Shown here piece by piece: positions 37,182 through 48,327 of a DNA stretch of 64,000 nucleotides (the first letter of the stretch is position 1; each line of letters starts with the position of its first letter). A program made the position numbers and the translations under genes. Below the pieces are notes generated by a model, which worked only from the letters and a program-made list of their open reading frames with translations, did not search any database and had not been told where the DNA came from. Source of the stretch: Dolomedes plantarius (Eukaryota > Arthropoda > Arachnida > Araneae > Dolomedidae); NCBI GenBank assembly GCA_907164885.2, contig OU015490.1, positions 100,667,141-100,731,140 of the forward strand, given 5' to 3'.

Positions 37182-38597
37182 ACGTGAGTTGAGAGAAAAA
37201 AAAACTTAAGTACCAAACAGTATTTTACGTATTACTTTAGTTTATTAACTAAAGTTATCACATTTTTAAAATTTTCTATTGCTAACTATTTCTTCAAGTC
37301 TTGTTAGTTATTTGCTTCCTAGATAATTTAACAATAACCCCATAATTTTTTAAAGAGAAATTATGAAAGGATGCGGTTATAGAAGAATTACTGATAGGAA
37401 AATAAAAAAAAAATTGAGCTAAACAATAGTTATCTGTAATTAAATGAAATAGTTCTATCTCTATTCACAATTTTTTTTATTAATAAAATTTTAGGAAAAG
37501 AACTAATTTTTTTCCCTCTTTGAGCTACTAGTTTCAATTATACTTAGATAACACTTAAAAATACAAACGTCTTTCTTCCTGTAGTGAACGAAACCCGTCA
37601 GATAATTTTACTGACAGCTTAAATTTATTTTTCCATTTTTGCACACGTATTATGTGTACGAGTATCGATGCTTATAGGTAAAACTTCACATAGGTATATA
37701 TTAATAGTATTATGCAGGTGATGGTAATTAATCTAAGCACTGTGTTTTTGACTTTAGGAGATTTTATATTACATATTCGAGTCAATTCAACTAAATATTC
37801 AATAATTTATTCATGAATACACTATTTCAATGACTGTATGTACATTTTTTTCAGTCAAAAGAAAAAAAACTTTTCTGATCCATTTGACTCAGTGATACAG
37901 TCCCTGCTTATAAAATTTTCCACAAATATGTAAAAGGCCTAGCAAAAAAAGCTCTGAAGTAAACCCAGCACTCTTTTTTTCTTATTAATTCGTAGTTTGT
38001 TTTCTTCTTCCATTCTTTAACTTGACCTAATCAGAACAACTACGTGGAAGTTAAGGCAATACTTGGAAAGCAGTACTTTAGGCCTTCTGTAATAAAAAAT
38101 ATCTGCTTCTGAACCAATCTTATGAAATAATTTAAAAACTAATAAAATCTTATAAAATTGGTTTATAAAAACTCCCTCTATCTATTGTTCTACTAGATTT
38201 ATCATTTACGGATTTATGTATATAAATTTTTAAAGTTAAAAATCAACAAAAAAAAATGGAGACGTTCATAAATCTAAAAGCTGCATACTTGATTCATCAA
38301 TTTAAACTAAACATGCAGTTAGCCATTCATCAATCAAAAACCTCAATGGCTGCTAATAATAAATCATCTTTTAACCATCTTTCTCAATTTTGAGCAGACC
38401 TATATATCCCCCTTCACTCCATCCCGTGACGTTGTGCCATCTACGGAACTAAATCCATCACGTATTTTCCTTGCTGGTACATTTCATCCTTTATCCCGGC
38501 CCCGTAAGAGTGGGGATTACTCGATCTGTGTTTATCGATGAGATTAGATCTGAAGTTCTGCAGAGTTCTCGACCCATTTGTCTCTTTCAAAGAATTC
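37182..38597. other. 1.4 kb of unique AT-rich sequence
   Basis: No gene, terminal repeat or tandem structure recognised. Confidence 0.45.
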
Positions 38598-38788
38598 ATC
38601 AGTCATGGGCCCGACATTGATAAATGTGGAGATATTAAGCGACAGCTTTCTAGACCTAGCGTGAAGGATATTAATCTATTTCATAACATGTTGTATATTA
38701 TAAAAGTGAAATCTGACACATTTTATAATAAGTTAAAAGAGTGTTTCTTACAAACACGTAGGAGAGGTTTTTTTTCAACATCCAGAAT
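38598..38788. repeat. Segment S, copy 1 (abuts (TA)n)
   Basis: GACATTGATAAATGTGGAGA, CTTTCTAGACCTAGCG, GAAGGATATTAATCTA and GAGTGTTTCTTA recur in the same order at 41171-41395. The plus-strand frame (DIDKCGDIKRQLSRPSVKD INLF...) stays open for 107 codons from 38538, and the shared part begins inside it. It could be coding remnant of an unidentified element. Confidence 0.6.
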
Positions 38789-38789
38789 A

Positions 38790-38853
<64 letters not shown>
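38789..38853. repeat. (TA)n between segment S and RT element copy 3
   Basis: About 65 bp of TA. Confidence 0.95.
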
Positions 38854-38855
<2 letters not shown>

Positions 38856-39458
38856 CCGTAAGTCTATCCAAAAACATAATTGGTTGTTTTTGTTTTAATG
38901 AATAGTTTGTTCTGTTGCATTAATATGTTAAACATAACAATAAGTTAAAATAGAAAAAATAACTACTAAAAATAAAAATAAAAATCATAAGTAAAAATAA
39001 AAATAATAATAAAATTAACTTTTAGTAGTAATAACAATAAAAAACTAAATAATTAAGGGAATAATAGTCCTAAAATACGGTAACCTAAGTAAGTCTGTAA
39101 CTGAGAATCCACTACCTCAATGGTTGCAAGTTTTGTGACGTCAGTCATCTTGTGGTTACAAGTTCTTAACTTCCACTCTGACTAGCGCCAGGCTTGGCGT
39201 TCTTTGGTTAAGTACTTTTATTCAATCTTAATTCAATTATTAATCAATTCTTCTGTTATTCATGGATTGTACGGTGTCTGAGTGTGTTTATTGTATAGAT
39301 CATACTCATCGGAAACAATCCATTGGTTTTTAGACAGCATTGACACCGCTGATGAAGAAATGCTGTCAAAAACCTTATTCATACTTTTCTTTTCATGTTA
39401 TTTGTTCCTGGCTGCAAGTAGCTTTAGAGCTATTACTGGTTTTCTCTTTCATCTTATT

Positions 39459-39462
<4 letters not shown>
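38854..39462 (+). mobile_element. (TA)n-embedded RT element, copy 3 (5'-truncated)
   Basis: Starts CCCCGTAAGTCTATCC, the counterpart of about 19802 in copy 1, so only the last ~16 RT codons remain. The 3' region is complete, including the stem-loop at 39325-39374, and ends TTTCATCTTATTC before (TA)n. It is closer to copy 1 than to copy 2 or 4 at the terminus. Confidence 0.8.
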
Positions 39463-39529
<67 letters not shown>

Positions 39530-39542
39530 TATAAACATATAC

Positions 39543-39575
<33 letters not shown>

Positions 39576-39584
39576 AACATATAC

Positions 39585-39681
<97 letters not shown>

Positions 39682-39682
39682 T
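39463..39682. repeat. (TA)n with CATA interruptions
   Basis: About 220 bp, split by a duplicated AAACATATACATATATATAC segment. The Tc1 element at 39684 is inserted in it, and TA repeat resumes at 41096. Confidence 0.95.
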
Positions 39683-39683
39683 A

Positions 39684-41095
39684 CACTCATGGACAAAAAG
39701 ATTACCGCACCAAGAAGGAGTCGTCAAAATGAAACGAAATTTTACATACGTAATGACTACTGTGATATAAGTAAATGATAAGAAAATCAAAGAAAAAGGA
39801 TAATTTATTTCAGAGAGAAAGGCAAAAGAACGGAGGAGTTAATACTCCGTTGGACCCCCTCTAGCGCGAATGCACGATGCGATACGATCGGGCATTGAGT
39901 CATACAAGTTCTGTATGATGTCTTGAGACATTTCGTTCCATATTTGCTGTAACCTTGCCTCTAGTTCGTTCAAACTCGTGGGATGCCCAACTCGTCATCC
40001 CAAATGATCCCAGATATGCTCGATTGGAGACAAATCTGGGGATCGGGCAGGCCAAGGAAGGGTAGTAACAGTGCGGAGACAGTCTTGTGACACCCTTGCC
40101 GTATGAGGCCGAGCATTGTGTTGTTGAAAAATGGCTCCTGGGAGCCGTTGCATGAGTGGCAACACATGTGGTTGCAGGATTTCATGAACATACCGCTGGG
40201 CTGCCATGGTGCCACGGAACAATACTAGGGGTGGCCGTGTATTGTAGGCAATGGCACCCCATACCATCACACCAGCTGGGGGAGCGATGTGTCGCTGTAC
40301 AGCAAAGGCAGGATTGAAGCGTTCACCACGGGCTCTCCACACACGAACACGATTGTCATCACTGCCGAGATTGAATCTGGATTCGTCGCTAAAGACGACC
40401 TGGTTCCATCCCGCTGCAGTCCAGTTTCCTCGTGCGCGGCAAAACTCCAAACGGAGGCGTCGATGGGTGGGCGTCAAGGGCAGCACACGTAATGGGCGCC
40501 GCGATACCAACTGTTCTTCAGACAAGCGCCTTCGTATGGTTTTAGAAGACACAGAGGCCCCTAGTGAAGGTGCTAAATGTGCCTGGATGGCGGCCGATGA
40601 AGCAGTTGGCTGTACGCGTGTATTTCTTACGATGTGGCGGTCTTCTCGACGACTGGTCGGTCGAGGGCGTCCTGAGCAGGTCTTCGTGTACATGACATCT
40701 CTCGGGTCCACTGGTCCCAACACATCTCCACAACACAATCAGAGCGGCCTACTTGACGAGCTACTCGCCTAGCTGACCACCCAGCTTCCATCATCCCGAC
40801 GATTCTCCCCCTCTCAAACTGCGACAACTGCTTATATTGTCTTCGAACACGGCGTAATGGCATGTCTATCTCAGCTCTTTCTTTGTAAATGATTCAGCAC
40901 GCTCAAACAAGCTTTGGTTACCTGTTTTATACTTCACAGAGTACGATGTTCAACACCCTCTACCGGCTATAAGTAATGCGCAATCACGCTGCATTTCTAA
41001 TCATTTGCATATCTCCCCGATATGTACCTTCATTGCAAGTTTCGTTACGATCCCGCAATTATTTCTTGGTGCGCTAATTCTTTTGTCCATGAGTG
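39684..41095 (-). mobile_element. Complete Tc1-like element inserted inside a (TA)n tract
   Basis: Ends CACTCATGGACAAAAAGATT and, inverted, CACTCATGGACAAAAGAATT, continuing to GCGCACCAAGAA (about 30-bp TIR). Both are flanked by TA, with TA repeat beyond on either side. 1,412 bp, one transposase gene on the minus strand with about 150-230 bp of flanking non-coding sequence. The structure is intact; the gene is not. Confidence 0.9.
39839..40863 (-). pseudogene. Tc1-like transposase, nearly full length, inactivated
   Basis: ATG at 40863 gives MPLRRVRRQYKQLSQFERGR, then a helix-turn-helix (GWSARRVARQVGRSD). A frameshift follows near 40680-40740, then SGRPRPTSRREDRHIVRNT and QVVFSDESRFNLGSDDNR with the first D. 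Next is FQQHNARPHTARV, where the second catalytic D is replaced by H. SPDLSPIEHIWDHLG holds the final E. A TGA replaces the next codon (39995-39997), and the frame then continues to the normal end SCIRARGGPTEY at 39839. Length is about 341 residues, the usual size. One frameshift, one stop and a lost catalytic D make it dead. Confidence 0.9.
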
Positions 41096-41112
41096 TATAT
41101 ATAATATATATA

Positions 41113-41152
<40 letters not shown>
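41096..41152. repeat. (TA)n, continuation of the tract split by the Tc1 element
   Basis: Resumes with TATATATAATATATATAAAC, which resembles the variant motif at 39515-39540 on the other side of the Tc1. Confidence 0.9.
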
Positions 41153-41156
<4 letters not shown>

Positions 41157-41170
41157 ATTATTTATTTGTT

Positions 41171-41395
41171 TCATGAGTCATCGGCTCGACATTGATAAAT
41201 GGGGAGATATTAGACGAAAGCTTTCTAGGCCTAGCGTGAAGGATATTAATCTACTTACTTCATAATATGTTATATACTATACAAGTGAAATTTGGCACAC
41301 TTTATAATAATTTAAGGGAGTGTTTCTTATAAACCCATTGAAGCGAATTTTTTTTTTCAGCATACAGATCAAAATATAAAAAACAAAGCACGAAA
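41171..41395. repeat. Segment S, copy 2
   Basis: GACATTGATAAATGGGGAGA, CTTTCTAGGCCTAGCG and GAAGGATATTAATCTA as in 38598-38788, about 80 percent alike by eye. Similarity runs to CAGCATACAGATCAAAAT. Confidence 0.65.
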
Positions 41396-41963
41396 AAATA
41401 AAAGAAACGAAATAATGAAAAAAAAAATATATATATTTGTAAAATAATTTAAAAAATTAGTTAAATGCACTTTACTTTATCCGTGAACGTGTGAAGGTGC
41501 AAAACCGGAAAATGTGTATAATCCAAAAAATAGCCGTTGTGTAAGGCGTAAAAATTGAATTACTAAGATTTTAAATTATATAAATTAGAAAACTACTTAT
41601 TCGTTGTTAAAGGACGATGGTTAAAACATGGTTAATTAATGGAACCTGAAGTACAAGTTTAAATTACATTTGTATTGAAGTGTTTCTCTCTTCAGCTCAT
41701 AGAACTAAATTTTAAAATGCGGGAAAATAAACAATTATTAACCTAAGGTTATCAAAAAAAATTTTTGTTTCAAAATTATCCTTATTTTATTACACTTACA
41801 TCGCAAAATATGCCGGGAACAACGCTAAGTTTAAAACACACAATGCACGTCCTGGATATCCACCATACGAATCCGCTCAGTTAAGTGAATACCTAAGGAT
41901 GAAAGTGTCTCACTTATTGTCGGATAGCATTTACAGATTAAACAAATAAATAAATAAATAAAC

Positions 41964-42017
<54 letters not shown>

Positions 42018-42437
42018 GTAATTTTTTACTTTTTAAAAAGGCTTCAAATAATTGTTTAAAATTGAAATTTTTCTGGGAAAATGTGGTACGTTATGTTTGT
42101 AAACGCAAATAATTTCCCTCGATAGACGAAACATAAGTGTTCAAAAAATTCCAGGCAGGGAAAAAAAACACAAAAAACAGCATTTCATTTGATTATCAAT
42201 ATTTCTATAGATGAGAAGAGTAAGTAAAAATTTATTTTGCAAATACAAGATTATCAGAGCGACTTCATCCCTATGGAGAGAGAGAGAGAGAGAGAGAGGC
42301 TCAACATAGTCCTTGAAACTGTCAACTCCACTCTTCCCCCCAACATGCACATACAAGATTCAGAAGCAAGAGAAGATCTGAGAATCGAGTTTTTTTTCTT
42401 TATACTGAGCATTCTTATGGTGTAAATAAAAAAAACA
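41396..42437. other. AT-rich sequence with (TA)n and a decayed MITE relative
   Basis: (TA)n at 41970-42014. The stretch 42040-42225 follows the internal order of the TTAA/TA MITEs at low identity (TTTTTCTGGGAAAATGTGG, then TTGTAAACGC, then TTTGATTATCAATATTTCTATAG). A (GA)n run lies at 42276-42298. No gene recognised. Confidence 0.4.
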
Positions 42438-43267
42438 AAATTTGAAGCGTATATTTAAATCCTGTTTGTAGTACATGTTGAAAATGAAGTGGGTTTTTGC
42501 AGTACGTAAAGCAAATAACAATTGTGAATTAAAATAACAAAATTTGATGCGTATATTTAAATCCTGTTTGTAGTACATGGTGAAAATGAAGTGGGTTTTT
42601 GCAGTACGTAAAGCAAATAACAATTGTGAATTAAAATAACAAAATTTGATGCGTATATTTAAATCCTGTTTGTAGTACATGGTGAAAATGAAGTGGGTTT
42701 TTGCAGTACGTAAAGCAAATAGCAATTGTGAATTAAACTAACAAAATTTGATGCGTATATTTAAATCCTGTTTGTAGTACATGTTGAAAATGAAGTGGGT
42801 TTTTGCAGTACGTAAAGCAAATAACAATTCGGAAATAAAATAACAAAATTTGATGCGTATATTTAAATCCTGTTTGTAGTACATGGTGAAAATGAAGTGG
42901 GTTTTTGCAGTACGTAAAGCAAATAACAATTGTGAATTAAAATAACAAAATTTGATGCGTATATTTAAATCCTGTTTGTAGTACATGGTGAAAATGAAGT
43001 GGGTTTTTGCAGTACGTAAAGCAAATAGAAATTGTGAATTAAACTAACAAAATTTGATGCGTATATTTAAATCCTGTTTGTAGTACATGTTGAAAATGAA
43101 GTGGGTTTTTGCAGTACGTAAAGCAAATAACAATTCGGAAATAAAATAACAAAATTTGATGCGTATATTTAAATCCTGTTTGTAGTACATGGTGAAAATG
43201 AAGTGGGCTTTTGCAGTACGTAGAGCAAATAACAATTGGGAAATAAAATAACAGGATTTGAAGCGTA
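42438..43267. repeat. 102-bp minisatellite, block 1 (about 8 units)
   Basis: Unit landmarks are TTTGATGCGTATATTTAAAT, CCTGTTTGTAGTACATG, GAAAATGAAGTGGGTTTTTG, CAGTACGTAAAGCAAATA. Spacing is 102 bp (for example 42541 to 42643). Since 102 is divisible by three, minus-strand frames read a 34-residue repeat (LLFALRTAKTHFIF.MYYKQ ...). I do not take this as a gene. Confidence 0.95.
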
Positions 43268-43837
43268 TCCTATATATAATAGCCGTTGTCTCTGTATGAC
43301 ACTTCCGGGCTGTACTCATCTTTCAATTGAAGCCCTCAGTAAACAAACCGCCGGATAGGCTTAATTTCAATTTCAGATTTGGATCAGAATTTTTTCTTAC
43401 CTAAAAACAAATATCTTCTCCATCAAATCACGTTTGTTCAGCCTATTTTTCTATAAAACATTCAGAACTAAAAAAAATTGGATGTTTTTAGCTGTATATT
43501 TAACAGTTTTTAAAAATCTGTTTACTTTTGGGATGAATTCTGAAAGTAAACAACAAACTTGAATGTGAATGAATCGCGTAGTGAACTGAAAATTTTTTTT
43601 TTAACTTTCATATAAATTTTTCATTATGACGTCATTTTTAGTATTATGACGTCAAAATGACGGGTTGGATGGCAGTCTACTACTCCAATCGCATGAAAAA
43701 CTAAATAAAAAAAAATAATGAAAGGGGTTGCTTTTACAAGGTGTGGATTAAATGCAATATTTTAGATAATTCAGGATATTTTTTAACTTTCATATACTTT
43801 TTCCATTATGACGTCAAAATGGCGGGTTACCTACTAG
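43268..43837. mobile_element. Helitron-like family B, inserted in the minisatellite
   Basis: Begins TCCTATATATAATAGCCGTT after A and ends GGTTACCTACTAG before T. Removing it restores the minisatellite unit GAAGCGTA|TATTTAAAT exactly, with no target duplication. This is the A|T insertion behaviour of Helitrons. TATGACGTCA motifs repeat inside. It has no coding capacity. It could be read as TC...CTAG on the plus strand. Confidence 0.75.
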
Positions 43838-44312
43838 TATTTAAATAATGTTTGTAGTACATGTTGAAAATGAAGTGGGTTTTTGTACGTAGAGCAAATA
43901 ACAATCGGGAATTAAAATAAAAAAATTTGAAGCGTATATTTAAATCCTGTTTGTAGTACATGTTGGAAATGAAGTGGGTTTTTGCAGTACGTAGAGCAAA
44001 TAACAATTGGAAATTTAAATAACAAAATTTGAAGCGTATATTTAAATCCTGTTTGTAGTACATGTTGAAAATGAAGTGGGTTTTTGCAGTACGTAGAGCA
44101 AATAACAATTGGGAATTAAAATAACAAAATTTGAAGCGTATATTTAAATCCTGTTTGTAGTACATGTTGAAAATGAAGTGGGTTTTTGCAGTACGTAGAG
44201 CAAATAACAATTGGGAATTAAAATAACAAAATTTGAAGCGTATATTTAAATCCTGTTTGTAGTACATGTTGAAGATGAAGTGGGATTTTGCAGTACGTAG
44301 AGCAAAAATTAA
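43838..44312. repeat. 102-bp minisatellite, block 2 (about 4.6 units)
   Basis: Same unit as block 1 with the variant TTTGAAGCGTATATTTAAAT and AGTACGTAGAGCAAATAACA. The variants are shared by the last partial unit of block 1 (43255-43267), so the two blocks were one array before the Helitron inserted. Confidence 0.95.
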
Positions 44313-45355
44313 AATCCACAATTTAGGAAATGAGTGGTTTAGGATCAAAACTAGCAATCTCCATCAGACCTCTCTTTCTTTTGGGAAAGAGCCAAAAAAC
44401 TATATTTTAAGCATTTTTTAATAAGACATAAATTTGAAATGACCTTTAGAAAAATTCTCACTTTTTTTCTATTAGTAGATTAGAATTTTCTATTTGAGTT
44501 ATTAGTCTTTTTTTTAAAAAAAAATCCGTTTTTAACTGATTGCAATGCTATAAGAAAGTATCCTCAACTCAATTTTGAAAAATAAAGGGGAGTTTTCCAG
44601 GTTTGATCTTACACCACTCAAATAACTTCAAACATGATTTTAAGTACTCTTAACTCCTGATTTTCAATAAAAATTGATGCGCGGGAGTTCATGGAAAATC
44701 AAAAAACCTGGATAGTTAAAAAAATGGACTGTACACACTGACTACTCGTATTTAGAATTGTAAATGCACTTCATATTGTAATTTAATGAGGTTTTATTAA
44801 AATAGCGACAGCCGAATTATTTAGACCTTAAAATGAACTACGTACTGTAATGCAATATGTTTTAATTAAAAAAGCAGAAAACACATAAATTTTCAAATTT
44901 TCTTCTAAAAAAAATCTTTTACCAGCTATGTTAACGTTCTTTCGGACAGTTGCCAATGTATTTCTGTTATTTTCATTTCCGATGAATAAATAATTCGCCC
45001 ACATATAATGGTAAGTTCAGTGAGATTACACATTTTTCTCCGAATAATTGCCAACTGAGTACCATTACTAAGAGATATTTGTTATCGAAATGAATTCGAG
45101 AATGGGAACGTGGGTTGTCACTTCTGAAGAACCCAAGAAATGGTCCACAAAGTCAGCAGTGACTAAAAAAGGGTTTGATAGATTTAAAACGTCCTCAAAT
45201 TTCACAATTTTATAAAATTAGAAACAAAAAAAATTCTTTCTTTTTGTTCGCATAGCTTTGAGCAGTATTAACCTGTAGCCTACGGGGCTTCCGATTCCCT
45301 CTTTAGAACGGAAAATTTCATGCCCCCTTTGTAAGAACAACTATTAAAGAGATTT
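44313..45355. other. AT-rich sequence, partly related to the 26312 repeat
   Basis: 44349-44400 resembles one end of the inverted repeat at 26312-26549. No gene was recognised in the remainder. Confidence 0.4.
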
Positions 45356-45545
45356 TATATATATATATATATATATATATAAAATCCCTCCGGCGGAGAA
45401 CGGCCGCCGGTCATTGCAATGAATATGCCGCAACCCCACATCACGGTCAAATCTGTAGTGACGATGGATTACTGGAACGTAGTCTGGTCGAAAGAATCAG
45501 ACGTTGACACAAGTTTACGCGTACACCATATTTATTAAATTCACC
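45356..45545. other. (TA)n followed by a GC-rich segment with CCGGCGG inverted motifs
   Basis: After a short (TA)n, CCCTCCGGCGGAG and CCCCTCCGCCGGG lie about 170 bp apart. Their inner cores are inverted relative to each other. It may be an unidentified MITE. Confidence 0.3.
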
Positions 45546-45982
45546 GGCCCCTCCGCCGGGTTTTTCGTGCAAAATATTACAGAGTGCGCCTAAATTTAGA
45601 CATCAGATAGTTTTATAAGTTCATCTCATCACGTGACAGAGAGCTGTGACTTAATGGCTGATTGGATAAAAGTTATTGTTTAAGTGCAAAGCTGAATTTT
45701 TTAGACCCCCCACGTCGCGCACCTTTTAATTTCATTAAAAAGTCAGCCATCTTTACTGATATTGCCTGGGGTTACCAAAGACTGTAACAATGGGATTTTT
45801 ACATAAGCTTTACTGGGACGACAATACTAAAATTTAGAATATCTTTTGGAATTTAACACGAATGCCCAAGGGGAGTTAACTAATTAAGAGATTAAAAGGG
45901 ATATGTAATTTTGAATACTAAAGTGAGGAATTAATAGTTTTTAAATGTTAAGAGTGTTGAATTAAGAAATTACTAGCTTTTT

Positions 45983-45987
<5 letters not shown>
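45546..45987. other. Unique sequence
   Basis: Nothing recognised. Confidence 0.45.

Positions 45988-46025
<38 letters not shown>
45988..46025. repeat. (TA)n, left flank of a pogo MITE
   Basis: About 38 bp of TA. Confidence 0.9.
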
Positions 46026-46028
<3 letters not shown>

Positions 46029-46195
46029 TGGAATCTCGATCGATCGTTTTCGGATCCATTGTTTTTCCGTATGTGTCGTTCATTTTATCCAGTCCCAACG
46101 ATCATATTGCTTTGTTATGTTTCCGTATCTATCGTTTTCCCGCATTTATCGTTCATTTCAATCGGTCCCTTGAAAAACGATAGATTGAGATTCCA

Positions 46196-46198
<3 letters not shown>
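46026..46198. mobile_element. pogo-type MITE, complete, inside (TA)n
   Basis: CAGTGGAATCTCGATCGATC at the left and, inverted, CAGTGGAATCTCAATCTATC at the right, each followed by GTTTTC/GTTTTTC, flanked by TA. 173 bp. A partial second copy is at 18268-18336. Confidence 0.85.

Positions 46199-46259
<61 letters not shown>
46199..46259. repeat. (TA)n, right flank of the pogo MITE
   Basis: About 60 bp of TA. Confidence 0.95.
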
Positions 46260-46262
<3 letters not shown>

Positions 46263-47937
46263 CTCTTGGGCTCCTATTCTTGGGATACATGCTATCCCAC
46301 CCCATAAGGGAAAGGTTAAACTAAGGACATTACAGCTAGTAAAGTAAAAGTAAGCTAAAAAATTTCATTCATATTAAAGTTTTCATAGGCTTTTATATTT
46401 GCTGTTAAGTTTTCTTTTACGTCAAATTTATTATTGTTATGACGTTTATTTGTAATTTTGTTTAGGTTGTTTATAAGAGATAGTTTGTTCATTCAAAATT
46501 CATTTGCCTCTATAAGGGTTGATTGGGAGATTGTTCCGACGATTTTTTTTTTTTTACTCTTTTTGACAAGTGGTGCCTGATCAACAAAAGGTTACACAAA
46601 ATTCTGGACACAAAATTCTTCAAATTTTCGAAAAAATTTATTACATTAAAAAATTTTGTGTTCTTTTCCGCTTAAAATGGCGTTTGCATTATGTTTCTAT
46701 CTTGATTAGAACAGGAGATATTAATTTTGTTTTTCCAACATTCTAAAAAAAGCCAATCTTTGTTTAAACCTTTAAATGCGGTTTTCTCAATGATGGGTTT
46801 TTTCAGCATTTCTCGTCTTCAAATTGTTACAAGTTAAGAACCGTTAAAGATAAATGGTTTAAACTTGGAACAAGTCTTTTTCAATTATTTTACTTTAAAT
46901 ATTTATAATTATTTTTAAAATTAGTATTTAAAAAACTGCTGAATCAATATTAAAACTCATATATTTCTGTTTAATTAAATGAAAAAATTTTGAAATTCGA
47001 CAAATAATATTTCGAGTTATAACGATTTTAAATTACTCCACTTTCTTTAAAGACATTAAATTTTAAACTTTTTAAAAAGCTTTATGACACGTTTTATGAT
47101 GTAATTTTGTTTTCAAATTACATGATGAACCACCATCACAATAAAATTTCAAAATTTTAACTCAATAATTAAAAAACATTTCTTAAATGTGTCCCGGACC
47201 CCTTAAGAAACACTGCTATAAACAAACTGAACATTTCAAACAACGTTCAACCCTAGAAGCTCCTTGAAGTAGGCCATAATTTCACGAAATGCTCCTCATG
47301 CGTATTCTTTCGCGCAGATATACGTGTCTATTTACTTCACAGTGCAACATATTTGTCGCGGTCGCATATTATGGACCTCCACGAACGCTCTTAACCAGTC
47401 ATATTTCATAGGTCGACAAACACGCTGCCACCGCGCACCGCGCACGGTGTTTACACGTTTTCCATTGCACCCGGGCTGATCAGCATATGAAAACTATTAA
47501 TTCCGAATGTTGTTGTTTTGCCGCTGTCACGCGGTTTTTGTAAGAGCTCGGACTGCGTTTCCGTTGATGTTTCTTTTTTTAACTCTTTTTGGGCGCCCTG
47601 GAGTATTCTTCGGCACGGGGGTTCCTGAGTCATGCTGCGGCAGCTGAGGGGCCAAATCAGGTCGATGAAACGTGAAGAGTGGGGTCTGTTTGCTCATAAA
47701 TGTGTGTTCTGTGTGTTTGAATTGAGATACAACTTGCGTAAGAACATAACATTAAACATTTAGTTAAACATATTAACATAATATACTTAACCTGAAAACA
47801 TTACGCTGAGAAAGATCGTTTAAATAAATTTCACTTTCCCCATCAGTGAGAGACCTCTCTGGGTGTAACCGGCGATTACAGTCAGTGGCTAAATTTCTTC
47901 AGTAACTTTCTACAGTCAGTGGTCTACACTACAGTCA
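46260..47937. other. 1.7 kb of unique sequence
   Basis: AT-rich to 47220, then GC-richer to about 47650. A 60-codon minus-strand frame (47451-47633) shows no domain. No gene call is supported. Confidence 0.4.
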
Positions 47938-48327
47938 GAAAAGAAACCACGTGATCAGCATTTAATAAATTAAGTTCTAAAAATTAATATTTAAACATTC
48001 ACCAAAAATCAGAAAATGAAGGTGAAGATTCGAAAAAGATTTCATTTTAAAGTAATTTTTATGATCTTTATCGTGATATAAATTTTATAACCCTCATATT
48101 ATTATTTTAAATGCAAACTTTAAATATTGGTACAAAAACAGCTTAAAAATTTAATTTTAAAAAATCTAAGAACTTTTCAAAAATCTTTCTTAGGGCACCC
48201 TTTTATTATAAGAAGAATCGCTATGCAAAATTTCAGCCCTTTAGGTCCAGCGGTTTGGTCTGTGCGTTATCTGTTTGTTAGTCAGTCAGTCAGTCAGTCA
48301 GTTACGGAACTGTTATATATATATAGA
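47938..48327 (-). mobile_element. Helitron-like family A, 5' half
   Basis: Minus-strand start at the TCTATATATATAACAG end (48327), through GGTCCAGCGGTTTGG (plus strand) to CACGTGATCAGCATTTAATA. It stops at 47938, where CAGTCAG-type sequence repeats. The 3' end with CTAG is missing. Confidence 0.75.

Noticed and set aside
42438..44312. CRISPR-like array
   Set aside because: Units are contiguous 102-bp repeats without unique spacers; this is a eukaryotic minisatellite.
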